Source: Orenia metallireducens (GTDB lineage: Bacteria; Bacillota; Halanaerobiia; Halobacteroidales; Halobacteroidaceae). Taken from it: DNA of 64,000 nucleotides. The position numbers and the translations under genes were made by a program. Below the pieces are notes generated by a model. The model saw only the letters and a list, made by a program, of their open reading frames with translations, ran no database searches and was not told where the DNA came from. The stretch lies in assembly GCF_001693735.1 (NCBI RefSeq), contig NZ_LWDV01000008.1:1-64000 (forward strand), read 5' to 3'. Below, piece after piece: positions 9,652 through 18,149 of the stretch (positions are counted from its first letter, which is position 1; every line of letters begins with the position of its first letter).

Positions 9652-10872
9652 ATGGAAATTGCAGAACAATTAAAGATAATTAAACGAGGCATCGATGAGA
9701 TGATTGGTGAAGAGGATTTAGTTAAAAAGCTTAAGAAATCTGAAGAAGAAGGAAAGCCATTAAAGATAAAATTAGGGCTAGATCCAACTGCTCCAGATAT
9801 TCATTTAGGGCATACTGTAGTTTTGCAAAAATTAAAGCAGTTTCAAGATTTAGGTCATGAAATTATCTTATTAATTGGTGATTTTACTGGTAGAATTGGA
9901 GATCCAACGGGTAAATCTAAGGCTAGAACTCAATTGACTGAAGAAGAGGTTAAAGAGAATGCTAGAACTTATGAAGAGCAAATCTTTAAGATATTAGACC
10001 CTGAAAAGACTAAGGTAGTCTTCAATAGTCAATGGTTTGGAGAGATGAGTTTTACTGATGCTATTCAGTTATCATCTAATTATACAGTAGCTAGAATGTT
10101 AGAAAGAGAGGATTTCTCTAAGAGATATTCTAATAATCAACCAATTAGTATCCATGAATTCTTCTACCCAATCTTACAAGGTTATGACTCAGTAGCAATC
10201 GAAGCTGATGTTGAATTAGGTGGAACAGATCAGAGATTTAATCTATTAGCAGGTCGTAACTTACAAAAAGAGTATGGTCAAGAGGCACAAGCTATTATTA
10301 TGATGCCTTTATTAGAAGGTTTAGATGGTGTAGATAAGATGAGTAAGAGTAAAGGAAATTACATAGGAATTAATGAAGCACCTAGTGAAATGTTTGGTAA
10401 GGCTATGTCTATGCCTGATGAGCTTATCACACGTTATTTTGAATTATTAACAGATATTTCATTAGAAGAGCTCAATGATATTAAAGAAGGCTTAGCTAAT
10501 GGTGAATTACATCCAATGAAGATGAAGAAGAAGGTTGCTAGAGAGATAGTGACTAAATATTATGATGAAGAGACTGCTTATGCTGCTCAAGAGGAGTTCG
10601 AACGAGTATTTAAAGAGGGAGATACTCCCGAGGATATTCCAGAAGTAGTGCTTGCTACTGATGAGTTAGAGGATGGTAAGCTATGGATTGTTAAGTTGGT
10701 TGCTGCTACAGGTTTAGTAGATAGTAATAGTGAAGCGCGTCGTATGATTAAACAAGGTGCTGTTAGTATAGATGATGAACGATATGATAAGATGAACTTA
10801 GATATAGAAGTGAAAGATGGAATGATTATCAAAGTTGGTAAGAGAAGATTTGCTAAGATAATTTTAAAATAA
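9652..10872 (+). CDS. tyrS: Tyrosyl-tRNA synthetase
   Basis: A 406-residue class I synthetase that charges tRNA-Tyr. The HIGH-type motif reads HLGH (near residue 43) and the KMSKS loop reads DKMSKSKGN (near residue 226). The C-terminal S4-like RNA-binding domain (residues about 340-406) contains [19 protein letters not shown]. Length and motif spelling fit the TyrZ subgroup rather than the classic Bacillus TyrS. ATG start with GGGGG upstream. It is transcribed from a leader with an attenuator-like hairpin. Confidence 0.96.
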   Translation: MEIAEQLKIIKRGIDEMIGEEDLVKKLKKSEEEGKPLKIKLGLDPTAPDIHLGHTVVLQKLKQFQDLGHEIILLIGDFTGRIGDPTGKSKARTQLTEEEVKENARTYEEQIFKILDPEKTKVVFNSQWFGEMSFTDAIQLSSNYTVARMLEREDFSKRYSNNQPISIHEFFYPILQGYDSVAIEADVELGGTDQRFNLLAGRNLQKEYGQEAQAIIMMPLLEGLDGVDKMSKSKGNYIGINEAPSEMFGKAMSMPDELITRYFELLTDISLEELNDIKEGLANGELHPMKMKKKVAREIVTKYYDEETAYAAQEEFERVFKEGDTPEDIPEVVLATDELEDGKLWIVKLVAATGLVDSNSEARRMIKQGAVSIDDERYDKMNLDIEVKDGMIIKVGKRRFAKIILK

Positions 10873-10945
10873 AAAGTTTATTAATTTAGAAATAATTCTG
10901 CACAAAATCACCCTTTAATTAATAAGATATTAAGGGGTGGTTAGA

Positions 10946-11602
10946 GTGCTTTTTTTCTTGAAAAGGTTTGTAAAAATTGGGTTAGTAGTAATAATAATCT
11001 TTTTTTTAATCTTTATAATATTGATAGAAACTACTTTGCAACCTATTTTAAATGATATTTGTGAAGTTGAAGTGACAGGTATATTAACAACTGTTATTAA
11101 TAAAGGTATTAATCAAGCTAATAGTGGATTATCTTATAATGATATGGTTAGGATTCAGACAAATAAGCAGGGGCATATAATTTTAATGGAACCTAATTTA
11201 AAATTTGTAAATAAATTATCTTCTGATATCACTTTAGAAATACAGAGGAGATTAAATAATCTTACTGAACAAATTATTACTATACCTATCTCTCAGATCT
11301 TTGGGGTGGAGATTTTATCTAAATTCAGTCCAAGAATAAATGCTCGAATAATACCTCATGGAGCAATAAAGACTGATGTTGTTGATGAGTTTGATTCTGT
11401 TGGTATCAACCAGACACGCCATAGGCTCTATTTGAAGGTTGATACTAAAGTAAGGGTAGTTGTCCCTCTTACAGGTGCAGAGATAGCTGTAAGTACACAG
11501 GTTCCTATGACTGAGGCTGTAATTGTCGGTCAGGTTCCCCAAGTATATGTAGGACTAGAGAAAGGATTGTTTAAAGAAGGGATAATCAAGAAGAAGGAGT
11601 GA
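10946..11602 (+). CDS. yunB: Sporulation protein YunB
   Basis: About 218 residues with one N-terminal membrane helix (residues about 10-30) followed by a conserved extracytoplasmic domain (ISQIFGVEILSKFSPRINARIIPHG; VDTKVRVVVPLTGAEI). This matches YunB, a mother-cell sporulation protein of unknown biochemical role in Bacillus. The GTG at 10946 is preferred because AAGGGGTGG lies 7 bases before it; GTG at 10937 would overlap that site. The next gene starts 10 bases after the stop, so the two are probably one transcript. Confidence 0.85.
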   Translation: MLFFLKRFVKIGLVVIIIFFLIFIILIETTLQPILNDICEVEVTGILTTVINKGINQANSGLSYNDMVRIQTNKQGHIILMEPNLKFVNKLSSDITLEIQRRLNNLTEQIITIPISQIFGVEILSKFSPRINARIIPHGAIKTDVVDEFDSVGINQTRHRLYLKVDTKVRVVVPLTGAEIAVSTQVPMTEAVIVGQVPQVYVGLEKGLFKEGIIKKKE

Positions 11603-11612
11603 AGATATCACT

Positions 11613-12266
11613 ATGAAGAAGGAATTTAAAGTTAAGACACCTTTATATAGTAAATGTATAGAAGTGCCTCAAGTTATTCACAAGGCTACGGGCATACATA
11701 TTTTAAGCCGCTTTGTTAAGTCAATTATATTTACTACCGATGTTGTAGTGATTAAGAATAATAATGCTGATGCGATTATGGCTGTTTATCCTTTTACACC
11801 TCAACCTATACTCTCTCATGCCTTAGCTACAGTAGCTAATATGCCATTAATGGTTGGAATAGGTGGTGGAACTACTCAAGGGGATAGAGTAGTAGAACTT
11901 GCGTTAGATGCAGAATTTCAAGGGGTATTAGGAGTAGTCTTAAATGCTCCTATCGATAATAAGACTTTATCAGCTGTGCGGCAGGCTGTGGAGATTCCTA
12001 TTATTGTCTCTGTTATATCTACAGAAAGAGTAGAAGAGAGGTTGAAAAATGGAGCTGATATTCTAAATGTCTGTGCAGGAAAAGATACAGTTAAAGTAGT
12101 TAAATATATTAGAGACAGATATCCCGATGTTCCTATTATGGCTACAGGTGGTTCAAGTGATAAAGCGATAAAAGATACTATTGATGCAGGTGCAAATGCT
12201 ATCGTTTATACACCTCCAACTACAACCCAATTGATGAAGGATTTGATGGCAACTTATCGGACTTAA
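11613..12266 (+). CDS. Conserved TIM-barrel protein of unknown activity
   Basis: 217 residues with beta/alpha-barrel spacing and glycine-rich, phosphate-binding-like loops near the C-termini of strands (MVGIGGGTTQGDRV near residue 80; MATGGSSDKAIKD near 175; DAGANAIVYTPPT near 192). These loops are like those of ThiG-, PdxS- or NanE-type barrels. Related genes are often labelled 'hydrolase' without evidence. I do not recognise a specific reaction. It follows yunB closely and ends at a strong terminator. Confidence 0.7.
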   Translation: MKKEFKVKTPLYSKCIEVPQVIHKATGIHILSRFVKSIIFTTDVVVIKNNNADAIMAVYPFTPQPILSHALATVANMPLMVGIGGGTTQGDRVVELALDAEFQGVLGVVLNAPIDNKTLSAVRQAVEIPIIVSVISTERVEERLKNGADILNVCAGKDTVKVVKYIRDRYPDVPIMATGGSSDKAIKDTIDAGANAIVYTPPTTTQLMKDLMATYRT

Positions 12267-12271
12267 TTTCA

Positions 12272-12296
12272 AAGCAGGCAGCTGCCTGCTTTTTTA
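12272..12296 (+). terminator. Rho-independent terminator
   Basis: AAGCAGGCAG and CTGCCTGCTT form a perfect 10-base stem followed by a T run. Confidence 0.92.
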
Positions 12297-12425
12297 GGTT
12301 ATTAACAGAGTGATATTCTATCAAAAATAATGGTGATTAAAGCTTGATTTATTGAGATTTACCATTGTATTTTAATTATCAAAACTATAGAATTAAAGAT
12401 ATAGAGAGTAGAAGGAGGAATATTA

Positions 12426-13157
12426 ATGACAGAGAATACAAAAATGGTATTTGTGGTTAGCATAGGGTTGATAGTATCTTCGCTGATTTTAGGAATATTC
12501 TTTTATCAGGCTCAAAAGGAAGTAAATACTATAAAGGTAGTAGGATTAGCATCTAGAGCTTTTGTAGCAGATAGAGTTAAATGGAACATAACTATAGAGG
12601 AGGAGATTTCAGAAAACAATCTCAAAAAAGGTTATCTACAATTAAAAGATAGTACTGATAAATTAAAAGCAGAGCTGAAAGCAATTGGGATCAAGCAAGA
12701 AGATATTAATACAAAACCCGTTAATGTCTATAAAGAGTATGATTATATAAATGAAAAAGGTCGAAGTAGCAAAGTTTTTAGAGGGTATAGACTACAGCAG
12801 CATTTTTATGTTATCTCAGATAAAGTAGAAGAGATAGAAGAAATTAACTTTGATCCAATCCAACTCTTAGATAAAGGAGTTATTATTGAAAACTCTAACT
12901 TACAATATTTCTATTCTAAGATTGACCAGTTGAAAAAGGATATTATATCTGAAGCAATGGTAAATGCTAAAGAAAGAGCTAATAAAATATTAGAGAATAC
13001 TGATCTAAGTCTTGGCAAGACAGTATCTATCAAATCTGGAGTATTTCAGATTACAGAACCTTATTCTACTAATGTATCTAGTGGAGGGGTTTATAATACT
13101 TCTACTAAAGATAAAGAGATTCGAGTAACTGTTCATGCTGTTTTTGAGATAGATTAA
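12426..13157 (+). CDS. SIMPL (DUF541) domain protein
   Basis: 243 residues with an N-terminal membrane anchor or signal (residues about 7-27) and a periplasmic or exported SIMPL domain (residues about 35-242; VVGLASRAFVADRVKWNITI at its start and EIRVTVHAVFEI at its end). Members of this family form oligomeric assemblies and several are linked to oxidative stress, but function is generally unknown. AGGAGG ribosome site before the ATG at 12426. Monocistronic between two terminators. Confidence 0.85.
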   Translation: MTENTKMVFVVSIGLIVSSLILGIFFYQAQKEVNTIKVVGLASRAFVADRVKWNITIEEEISENNLKKGYLQLKDSTDKLKAELKAIGIKQEDINTKPVNVYKEYDYINEKGRSSKVFRGYRLQQHFYVISDKVEEIEEINFDPIQLLDKGVIIENSNLQYFYSKIDQLKKDIISEAMVNAKERANKILENTDLSLGKTVSIKSGVFQITEPYSTNVSSGGVYNTSTKDKEIRVTVHAVFEID

Positions 13158-13204
13158 TTATGTTAGTATGTATAATAAAAGGGCATATTATCTAGAAATA
13201 TAAG

Positions 13205-13238
13205 ATGGAATCTACGAAAGTAGGTTCTATTTTTTTAT
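13205..13238 (+). terminator. Rho-independent terminator
   Basis: GAATCTAC and GTAGGTTC pair around a GAAA tetraloop, followed by TATTTTTTT. Confidence 0.85.
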
Positions 13239-13334
13239 TCTGTAGCCTTAATTAGGTTTATTTCAAAGTAACTTGGTTATAATAATTATTAGTTATTAGC
13301 TGTATATTTTGGCTAAGAACTAAGGAGGTTAATC

Positions 13335-13811
13335 ATGAAAAGAGGTCAAGATTTAATAGGATTAGCAGTAATGGATTTGGAGATAGGTGAAGAGATAGGT
13401 GAAGTAACAGATGTATTTTTTGACCATCAATCACAGAGTATACTCGGCTTGAAGATAAAGAAGAAAAAGGGAAGGGGTGAAGACTTTATTCCCTATGAGA
13501 AGTTATATAGCTTGGGTGAAGATATGATAGTAATTGAGGATAAAACCTGTATCGGTAAATGCCAAGAAGAGTATCAAAGCCTAATAGATGAAGGAGAGGT
13601 TATTGGACATAAGGTTATTAGTGATCAAGGAGAAGAGTTAGGGATGGTTGAAGATATACTGCTAGATGATAAGGGTAAGTTGATTGCCTATGAATTAAGT
13701 GAGGGTTTAATACAGGATATTTTGAAAGGAAGAGAGACTTTAACTATTGACAATACGGTTAGCTATGGTAAAGATGCAATTATAATTGAAAGCTCAAACC
13801 GATTGTCTTAA
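13335..13811 (+). CDS. PRC-barrel domain protein, two repeats
   Basis: 158 residues made of two PRC-barrel units (residues about 1-78 and 84-158), each opening with a G-x-x-V/I/L-x-D/S-x-x-G-E-E pattern (GLAVMDLEIGEEIGEV; GHKVISDQGEELGMVEDILL). PRC barrels are small beta folds found in photosynthetic reaction centres, RimM and YlmC/YmxH sporulation-linked proteins. AAGGAGG precedes the ATG. It is followed within 14 bases by the transporter gene, which suggests a functional pair. Confidence 0.85.
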   Translation: MKRGQDLIGLAVMDLEIGEEIGEVTDVFFDHQSQSILGLKIKKKKGRGEDFIPYEKLYSLGEDMIVIEDKTCIGKCQEEYQSLIDEGEVIGHKVISDQGEELGMVEDILLDDKGKLIAYELSEGLIQDILKGRETLTIDNTVSYGKDAIIIESSNRLS

Positions 13812-13824
13812 TGGAGGGATGAGA

Positions 13825-14859
13825 TTGGGAAGTCAAGAGAAGAGAGGTATCTTATTATTAATCATCTGTCTATCTGTTTATTTCTTTTATCAAGTTAGAG
13901 CTATTTTATTTCCTTTTATATTGGCAATATTATTGGCTTACTTAATAAACCCTTTGGTTGAGGGATTGATAGACCGTGGACAACCTCGGATTGGGGCATT
14001 AATCTTTATTTTTGGTCTCTTTATTACTATCTTTTCCTTTATTTTAATAACATTCTTTCCAGCAATTATTGATGAATTAGATGCTTTAGCCCATAGATTA
14101 CCCGATTATGCTATGAAGCTAGAAGGTTTGATAGACCATATTAATATCAAATATCAGCGCATTGACCTTCCTGATACTATAACTACTATTTTAGATAAAT
14201 CTATCAATAGGCTAGAAGAGAATACATTGGAGTTTATACAGAAGACCAGTGGAGTACTTTTGGGATTATTATCTAGAATGTTCAGTCTAATAATGGCTCC
14301 TATTCTTGCTTTTTATCTACTAAAAGATTTAGAAGAGATTAAAGAATTTCTTTGGTCTTTACTCCCTAAAAAGAGGAGAAAAGGTATTAAGGTATTATTA
14401 GGAAGGATAGATAGTTCATTATTTGGATTCTTTAAAGGTCAATTATTAGTTAGTTTGTTAGTTGCTATTCTCTCTACCATTGGTCTATATTTATTGAATA
14501 TTAAATTTTATCTAATCATTGGAGTAATAGTGGGAATATTTAATATAGTCCCTTATTTTGGTCCAATTTTGGGTGCTTTACCAGCTGTAATAATAGCTAG
14601 TTTTACATCAAGCAAATTAGTTCTTATGGTTGTTTTACTCTTTTTTGTTATTCAACAGGTTGAAGGGGGGATTATTGCTCCTAAAATTATGGGCGAGGAG
14701 GTTGGATTACACCCTATAGTAATCATCTTTTCACTTTTAGCAGGGGGGGAACTTCTTGGGATTATTGGGATGTTAATTGCTGTTCCTATTGCTGCTATTA
14801 TCAAAGAACTACTTAGATATATAATTTATGAGATGCTAATCTCAGTTGACAATAGATAG
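13825..14859 (+). CDS. AI-2E family transporter
   Basis: About 344 residues with eight predicted membrane helices and the large soluble loop after helix 3 typical of the AI-2E/PerM family (residues about 75-160). The C-terminal half contains the conserved FNIVPYFGPILGALPA and GLHPIVIIFSLLAGGELLGI stretches. Family members export autoinducer-2 or exchange sodium and protons; the substrate here is unknown. GGAGGG at 13813-13818 favours the TTG at 13825, although an ATG at 13819 is possible with a very short spacer. The gene ends at a terminator. Confidence 0.87.
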   Translation: MGSQEKRGILLLIICLSVYFFYQVRAILFPFILAILLAYLINPLVEGLIDRGQPRIGALIFIFGLFITIFSFILITFFPAIIDELDALAHRLPDYAMKLEGLIDHINIKYQRIDLPDTITTILDKSINRLEENTLEFIQKTSGVLLGLLSRMFSLIMAPILAFYLLKDLEEIKEFLWSLLPKKRRKGIKVLLGRIDSSLFGFFKGQLLVSLLVAILSTIGLYLLNIKFYLIIGVIVGIFNIVPYFGPILGALPAVIIASFTSSKLVLMVVLLFFVIQQVEGGIIAPKIMGEEVGLHPIVIIFSLLAGGELLGIIGMLIAVPIAAIIKELLRYIIYEMLISVDNR

Positions 14860-14950
14860 CATTTTTAGTATGATAATTGTTAAGATTATATTTTCTTAAT
14901 TGTGAGTAATTTTGGTATTTTAATATAAAAATATTATCATATAAATTAGG

Positions 14951-14990
14951 CTAAAATCTAGCTTTAAGATAATTTTAGCTAGATTTTTAT
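14951..14990 (+). terminator. Terminator before alaS
   Basis: AAAATCTAGCT and AGCTAGATTTTT pair around a 13-base loop and are followed by an AT-rich tail. It lies about 75 bases before alaS. No T-box sequence is visible in this leader. Confidence 0.75.
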
Positions 14991-15064
14991 CTATTTTGTA
15001 ATAGTATTTATGTAGTTGAATTTAGCATTAGATCTAAACTTATTGTTACGGGAGGTTTATTTAG

Positions 15065-17686
15065 ATGAAGAGTAGTGAGGTAAGAGAGAAATTTTTAGAG
15101 TTTTTTGAAAGTAAGGGTCATAAAATACTAGCAAGTGCACCTTTAGTTCCTCAAGATGACCCTACTTTATTATGGATTAATGCAGGAATGGCTCCTTTTA
15201 AAGATTATTTTAATGGTAGTGCTATTCCACCTAAGCGTAGGGTAAGTACGTCTCAAAAATGTATCAGAACAAATGATATTGAAAATGTAGGAAAGACTGC
15301 TAGACACCATACATTTTTTGAAATGTTAGGAAACTTCTCCTTTGGAGATTACTTTAAAGAAGATGCTATTAATTGGGCTTATGAGTTTTTAACTGAATGG
15401 ATGAATTTTGATCCAGATAAATTTTGGGTATCTATCTATAAAGATGATGATGAAGCCTTTGAAATTTGGACTAAGCAAGTGGGCTTTCCTAAAGAGAGAA
15501 TAGTTAGAATGGATAAGGATGAGAACTTCTGGGAGATTGGAACTGGTCCTTGTGGTCCTTGTTCTGAGATTCATTATGATCGTGGAGTAGATTATGGGTG
15601 TAGTGATGACTGTAAATTAGGTTGTGACTGTGACCGTTATTTAGAGATTTGGAATTTAGTATTTACTCAATATAATAAGACTGAAGATGGTGAATACTTA
15701 GAATTGCCTAATAAGAATATAGATACAGGAATGGGGCTAGAAAGAATAGTATCTTTATTACAAGATGCTCCAACCAACTTTGAAACAGACCTATTTATGC
15801 CAATGATAAATTACATAGCCAATACTGCTGGTGTTGAATATGGAGAATCTAAAGAGACAGATATGGCTTTAAAGGTAATCGCAGATCATATTAGAAGTAT
15901 CAGCTTTGCAATTGCTGATGGTGCATTACCATCAAATGAGGGTAGAGGATATGTAGTAAGAAGAATTCTAAGAAGGGCTGTTCGTTATGCTAAGGTATTA
16001 GGTTTAGAGATTCCTTTCTTACATACAATTGTACCAATAGTTGTAGAGGTAATGGGAGATCATTATTCTCAATTGGTTGATATGGAAGAGCAGATTAAAA
16101 AGATTGTTAAGCAAGAGGAGATAAGATTTGAAGAGACTTTAGAGCAGGGGATGGATATCTTAGAAGAAGTAATTGCTGAATTGGAGAAGAAGGGTGCTAA
16201 GGTTATCCCTGGTGATAAAGTATTTACTCTTTATGATACTTATGGTTTCCCAAAGGAGTTAACTGAAGAGATAGCAGGGGAGCAAGGGTATGAGATTGAC
16301 CATACTGGCTTTGAAAAATCTATGGAAGAGCAACGAAAAAGGGCTAGAGCTGCTCGGCAGGATTATGATCAAGGGCATAGTGAATTAGAGTTATATAAAG
16401 CTATTAGAGAAGAGTTAGGACAGGATGAGTTTGTTGGTTATGAAGAGTTTGAAGTGGAGACAGAGGTCTTGTCTTTGGTTAAAGAGCAAAAAGAGGTAGA
16501 AATGATATCTGCTGGGGATAAGGCACAGGTTATCTTAGCTAAGACACCTTTTTACTCCGAAGGTGGTGGACAGGCTGGTGATAAAGGAATTATCATTAAT
16601 ACTACTACCCAATTAAGAGTAGTAGATACCCGTCAAATTGCAGAGATGACAGTTCATGAGGTTGAAGTAGAAGAAGGTCAATTAAAGGTCAATGACCAGG
16701 TTCAAGCAATTGTCAGTCAAGAGCAAAGGACTGCTACTGCTAGACACCATACTGCTACTCACTTATTGCATAAAGCATTAAAAGAGTTCTTAGGTGATCA
16801 TGTAAATCAGGCAGGTTCATTGGTTACACCAACTAGACTCCGTTTTGATTTTTCTCACTTTGAAGCTGTTAAAGACGAAGAGCTAGAGAAGATAGAGGCT
16901 AGAGTAAATGAACAGATCCTAGCTAATTTAGTTGTAGATGCTAAAGAGATGCCTATTAAAGAGGCTAAAGAGATGGGGGCTATGGCCTTATTTGGTGAAA
17001 AATACGGAGAAGAAGTGCGTGTTGTAACGGCTGGAGATTATAGTATTGAACTATGTGGGGGAACCCATGTTAGAGCTACAGGAGAGATTGGACTATTTAA
17101 GATTATCAATGAATCTGGAATAGCAGCAGGGGTTAGAAGAATTGAAGCTGTAACTGGTCATGAGGCATTAGATTATGTTAAGAAACAAGAAGAGACTATT
17201 CTTACTATTGCTGATAAATTAAAGTCTTCCCCTAAGGAAGTAGTAACTAAAGTAGAGAGCCTACAGTTACAGATTAAAGACTTAGAAAAAGAGCTTACAA
17301 GTCTAAAGGATAAGTTAGCATCCTCGCAATCTGGAGATTTAATCTCTGAAGCCCAAGATTTAAATGGTGTTAAGACTATCTTACACAGTATTGATGGTAT
17401 AGATGCTGATGGGTTAAGAAAGATGGGAGATAGCCTTAAAGATAAGTTGGATTCTGGTATTGTTGTATTGGCCTCTAAGGTAGATGGCAAGGTAATCTTC
17501 ATCGCTATAGTAACTAAGGATTTAGTTAAAGAAGGGTACCATGCAGGAAATATTATTCGTGAAGTTGCCAAAGTCGCTGGAGGTGGCGGTGGAGGTCGCC
17601 CTGATATGGCGCAAGCAGGTGGAAGTAGGCCAGAGAAAATAGAGGAAGCTTTAGCAAAGGCTAAAGAGTTAATATTAGCAGAATAA
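15065..17686 (+). CDS. alaS: Alanyl-tRNA synthetase
   Basis: An 873-residue class II synthetase of normal length. It has the catalytic core (ARHHTFFEMLGNFSFGDYFK near residue 79; GTGPCGPCSEIHYDRG), an editing domain with the zinc site (ARHHTATHLLH near 560; ELCGGTHVRATG near 661) and the C-terminal oligomerisation and glycine-rich C-Ala domain (AGGGGGGRPDMAQAG near 846). An extra Cys cluster (GCSDDCKLGCDCD, near 178) is typical of Firmicutes enzymes. GGGAGG precedes the ATG. The gene heads the conserved alaS-ireB-ruvX neighbourhood. Confidence 0.98.
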   Translation: MKSSEVREKFLEFFESKGHKILASAPLVPQDDPTLLWINAGMAPFKDYFNGSAIPPKRRVSTSQKCIRTNDIENVGKTARHHTFFEMLGNFSFGDYFKEDAINWAYEFLTEWMNFDPDKFWVSIYKDDDEAFEIWTKQVGFPKERIVRMDKDENFWEIGTGPCGPCSEIHYDRGVDYGCSDDCKLGCDCDRYLEIWNLVFTQYNKTEDGEYLELPNKNIDTGMGLERIVSLLQDAPTNFETDLFMPMINYIANTAGVEYGESKETDMALKVIADHIRSISFAIADGALPSNEGRGYVVRRILRRAVRYAKVLGLEIPFLHTIVPIVVEVMGDHYSQLVDMEEQIKKIVKQEEIRFEETLEQGMDILEEVIAELEKKGAKVIPGDKVFTLYDTYGFPKELTEEIAGEQGYEIDHTGFEKSMEEQRKRARAARQDYDQGHSELELYKAIREELGQDEFVGYEEFEVETEVLSLVKEQKEVEMISAGDKAQVILAKTPFYSEGGGQAGDKGIIINTTTQLRVVDTRQIAEMTVHEVEVEEGQLKVNDQVQAIVSQEQRTATARHHTATHLLHKALKEFLGDHVNQAGSLVTPTRLRFDFSHFEAVKDEELEKIEARVNEQILANLVVDAKEMPIKEAKEMGAMALFGEKYGEEVRVVTAGDYSIELCGGTHVRATGEIGLFKIINESGIAAGVRRIEAVTGHEALDYVKKQEETILTIADKLKSSPKEVVTKVESLQLQIKDLEKELTSLKDKLASSQSGDLISEAQDLNGVKTILHSIDGIDADGLRKMGDSLKDKLDSGIVVLASKVDGKVIFIAIVTKDLVKEGYHAGNIIREVAKVAGGGGGGRPDMAQAGGSRPEKIEEALAKAKELILAE

Positions 17687-17693
17687 CTTTAAT

Positions 17694-17724
17694 AAACCTC
17701 AAGGGTATTATACCCTTGAGGTTT
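17694..17724 (+). terminator. Terminator-like palindrome after alaS
   Basis: AAACCTCAAGGGTA and TACCCTTGAGGTTT pair around TTA. There is no long T run after it, so it may act as a partial terminator or an RNA end stabiliser. Confidence 0.65.
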
Positions 17725-17883
17725 ACAAATAATATCTACTAGATATATATTAGTAACAAGTAACAGTTCTTTGTCACTTATGATTTAGTATATAAATCTT
17801 ATTTAGTAGATAAAGGAAAAATAGTTTGTATAAAGAATAGCTATAATAGGAAGACTAGAATATAAGTGTTGAGGTGAAAATTA

Positions 17884-18132
17884 ATGAGTGATTTTGATAA
17901 AACCATGATGTTTAGAATGGACAATGAAAAAGACAGTGAAGTTACTAAGGCATTAAGAGATGTTTATGATGCTTTAGAGGAGAAAGGATATAATCCAATT
18001 GATCAGATTGTTGGATACATATTATCAGGAGATCCTGCTTACATTACAAGTCACAAGCAGGCTCGTAGTAAGATGAGAAAGTTTGAAAGAGATGAAATAA
18101 TTGAAGAGTTGGTAAAGAATTATTTGAAGTAA
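17884..18132 (+). CDS. ireB: IreB family regulatory phosphoprotein
   Basis: 82 residues that match the IreB (UPF0297) family along their whole length, including the N-terminal threonine-bearing start (DKTMMFRM), the [20 protein letters not shown] core and the basic C-terminus. In Enterococcus, IreB is phosphorylated by the PASTA kinase IreK and tunes cephalosporin tolerance. Its usual neighbours alaS and ruvX are both nearby, but here three envelope genes separate it from ruvX. Confidence 0.95.
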   Translation: MSDFDKTMMFRMDNEKDSEVTKALRDVYDALEEKGYNPIDQIVGYILSGDPAYITSHKQARSKMRKFERDEIIEELVKNYLK

Positions 18133-18149
18133 TCTTATGGAGTGATTAA

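Noticed and set aside
14860-15064. T-box or other riboswitch before alaS
   Set aside because: Only one ordinary terminator hairpin is present, with no conserved T-box sequence.
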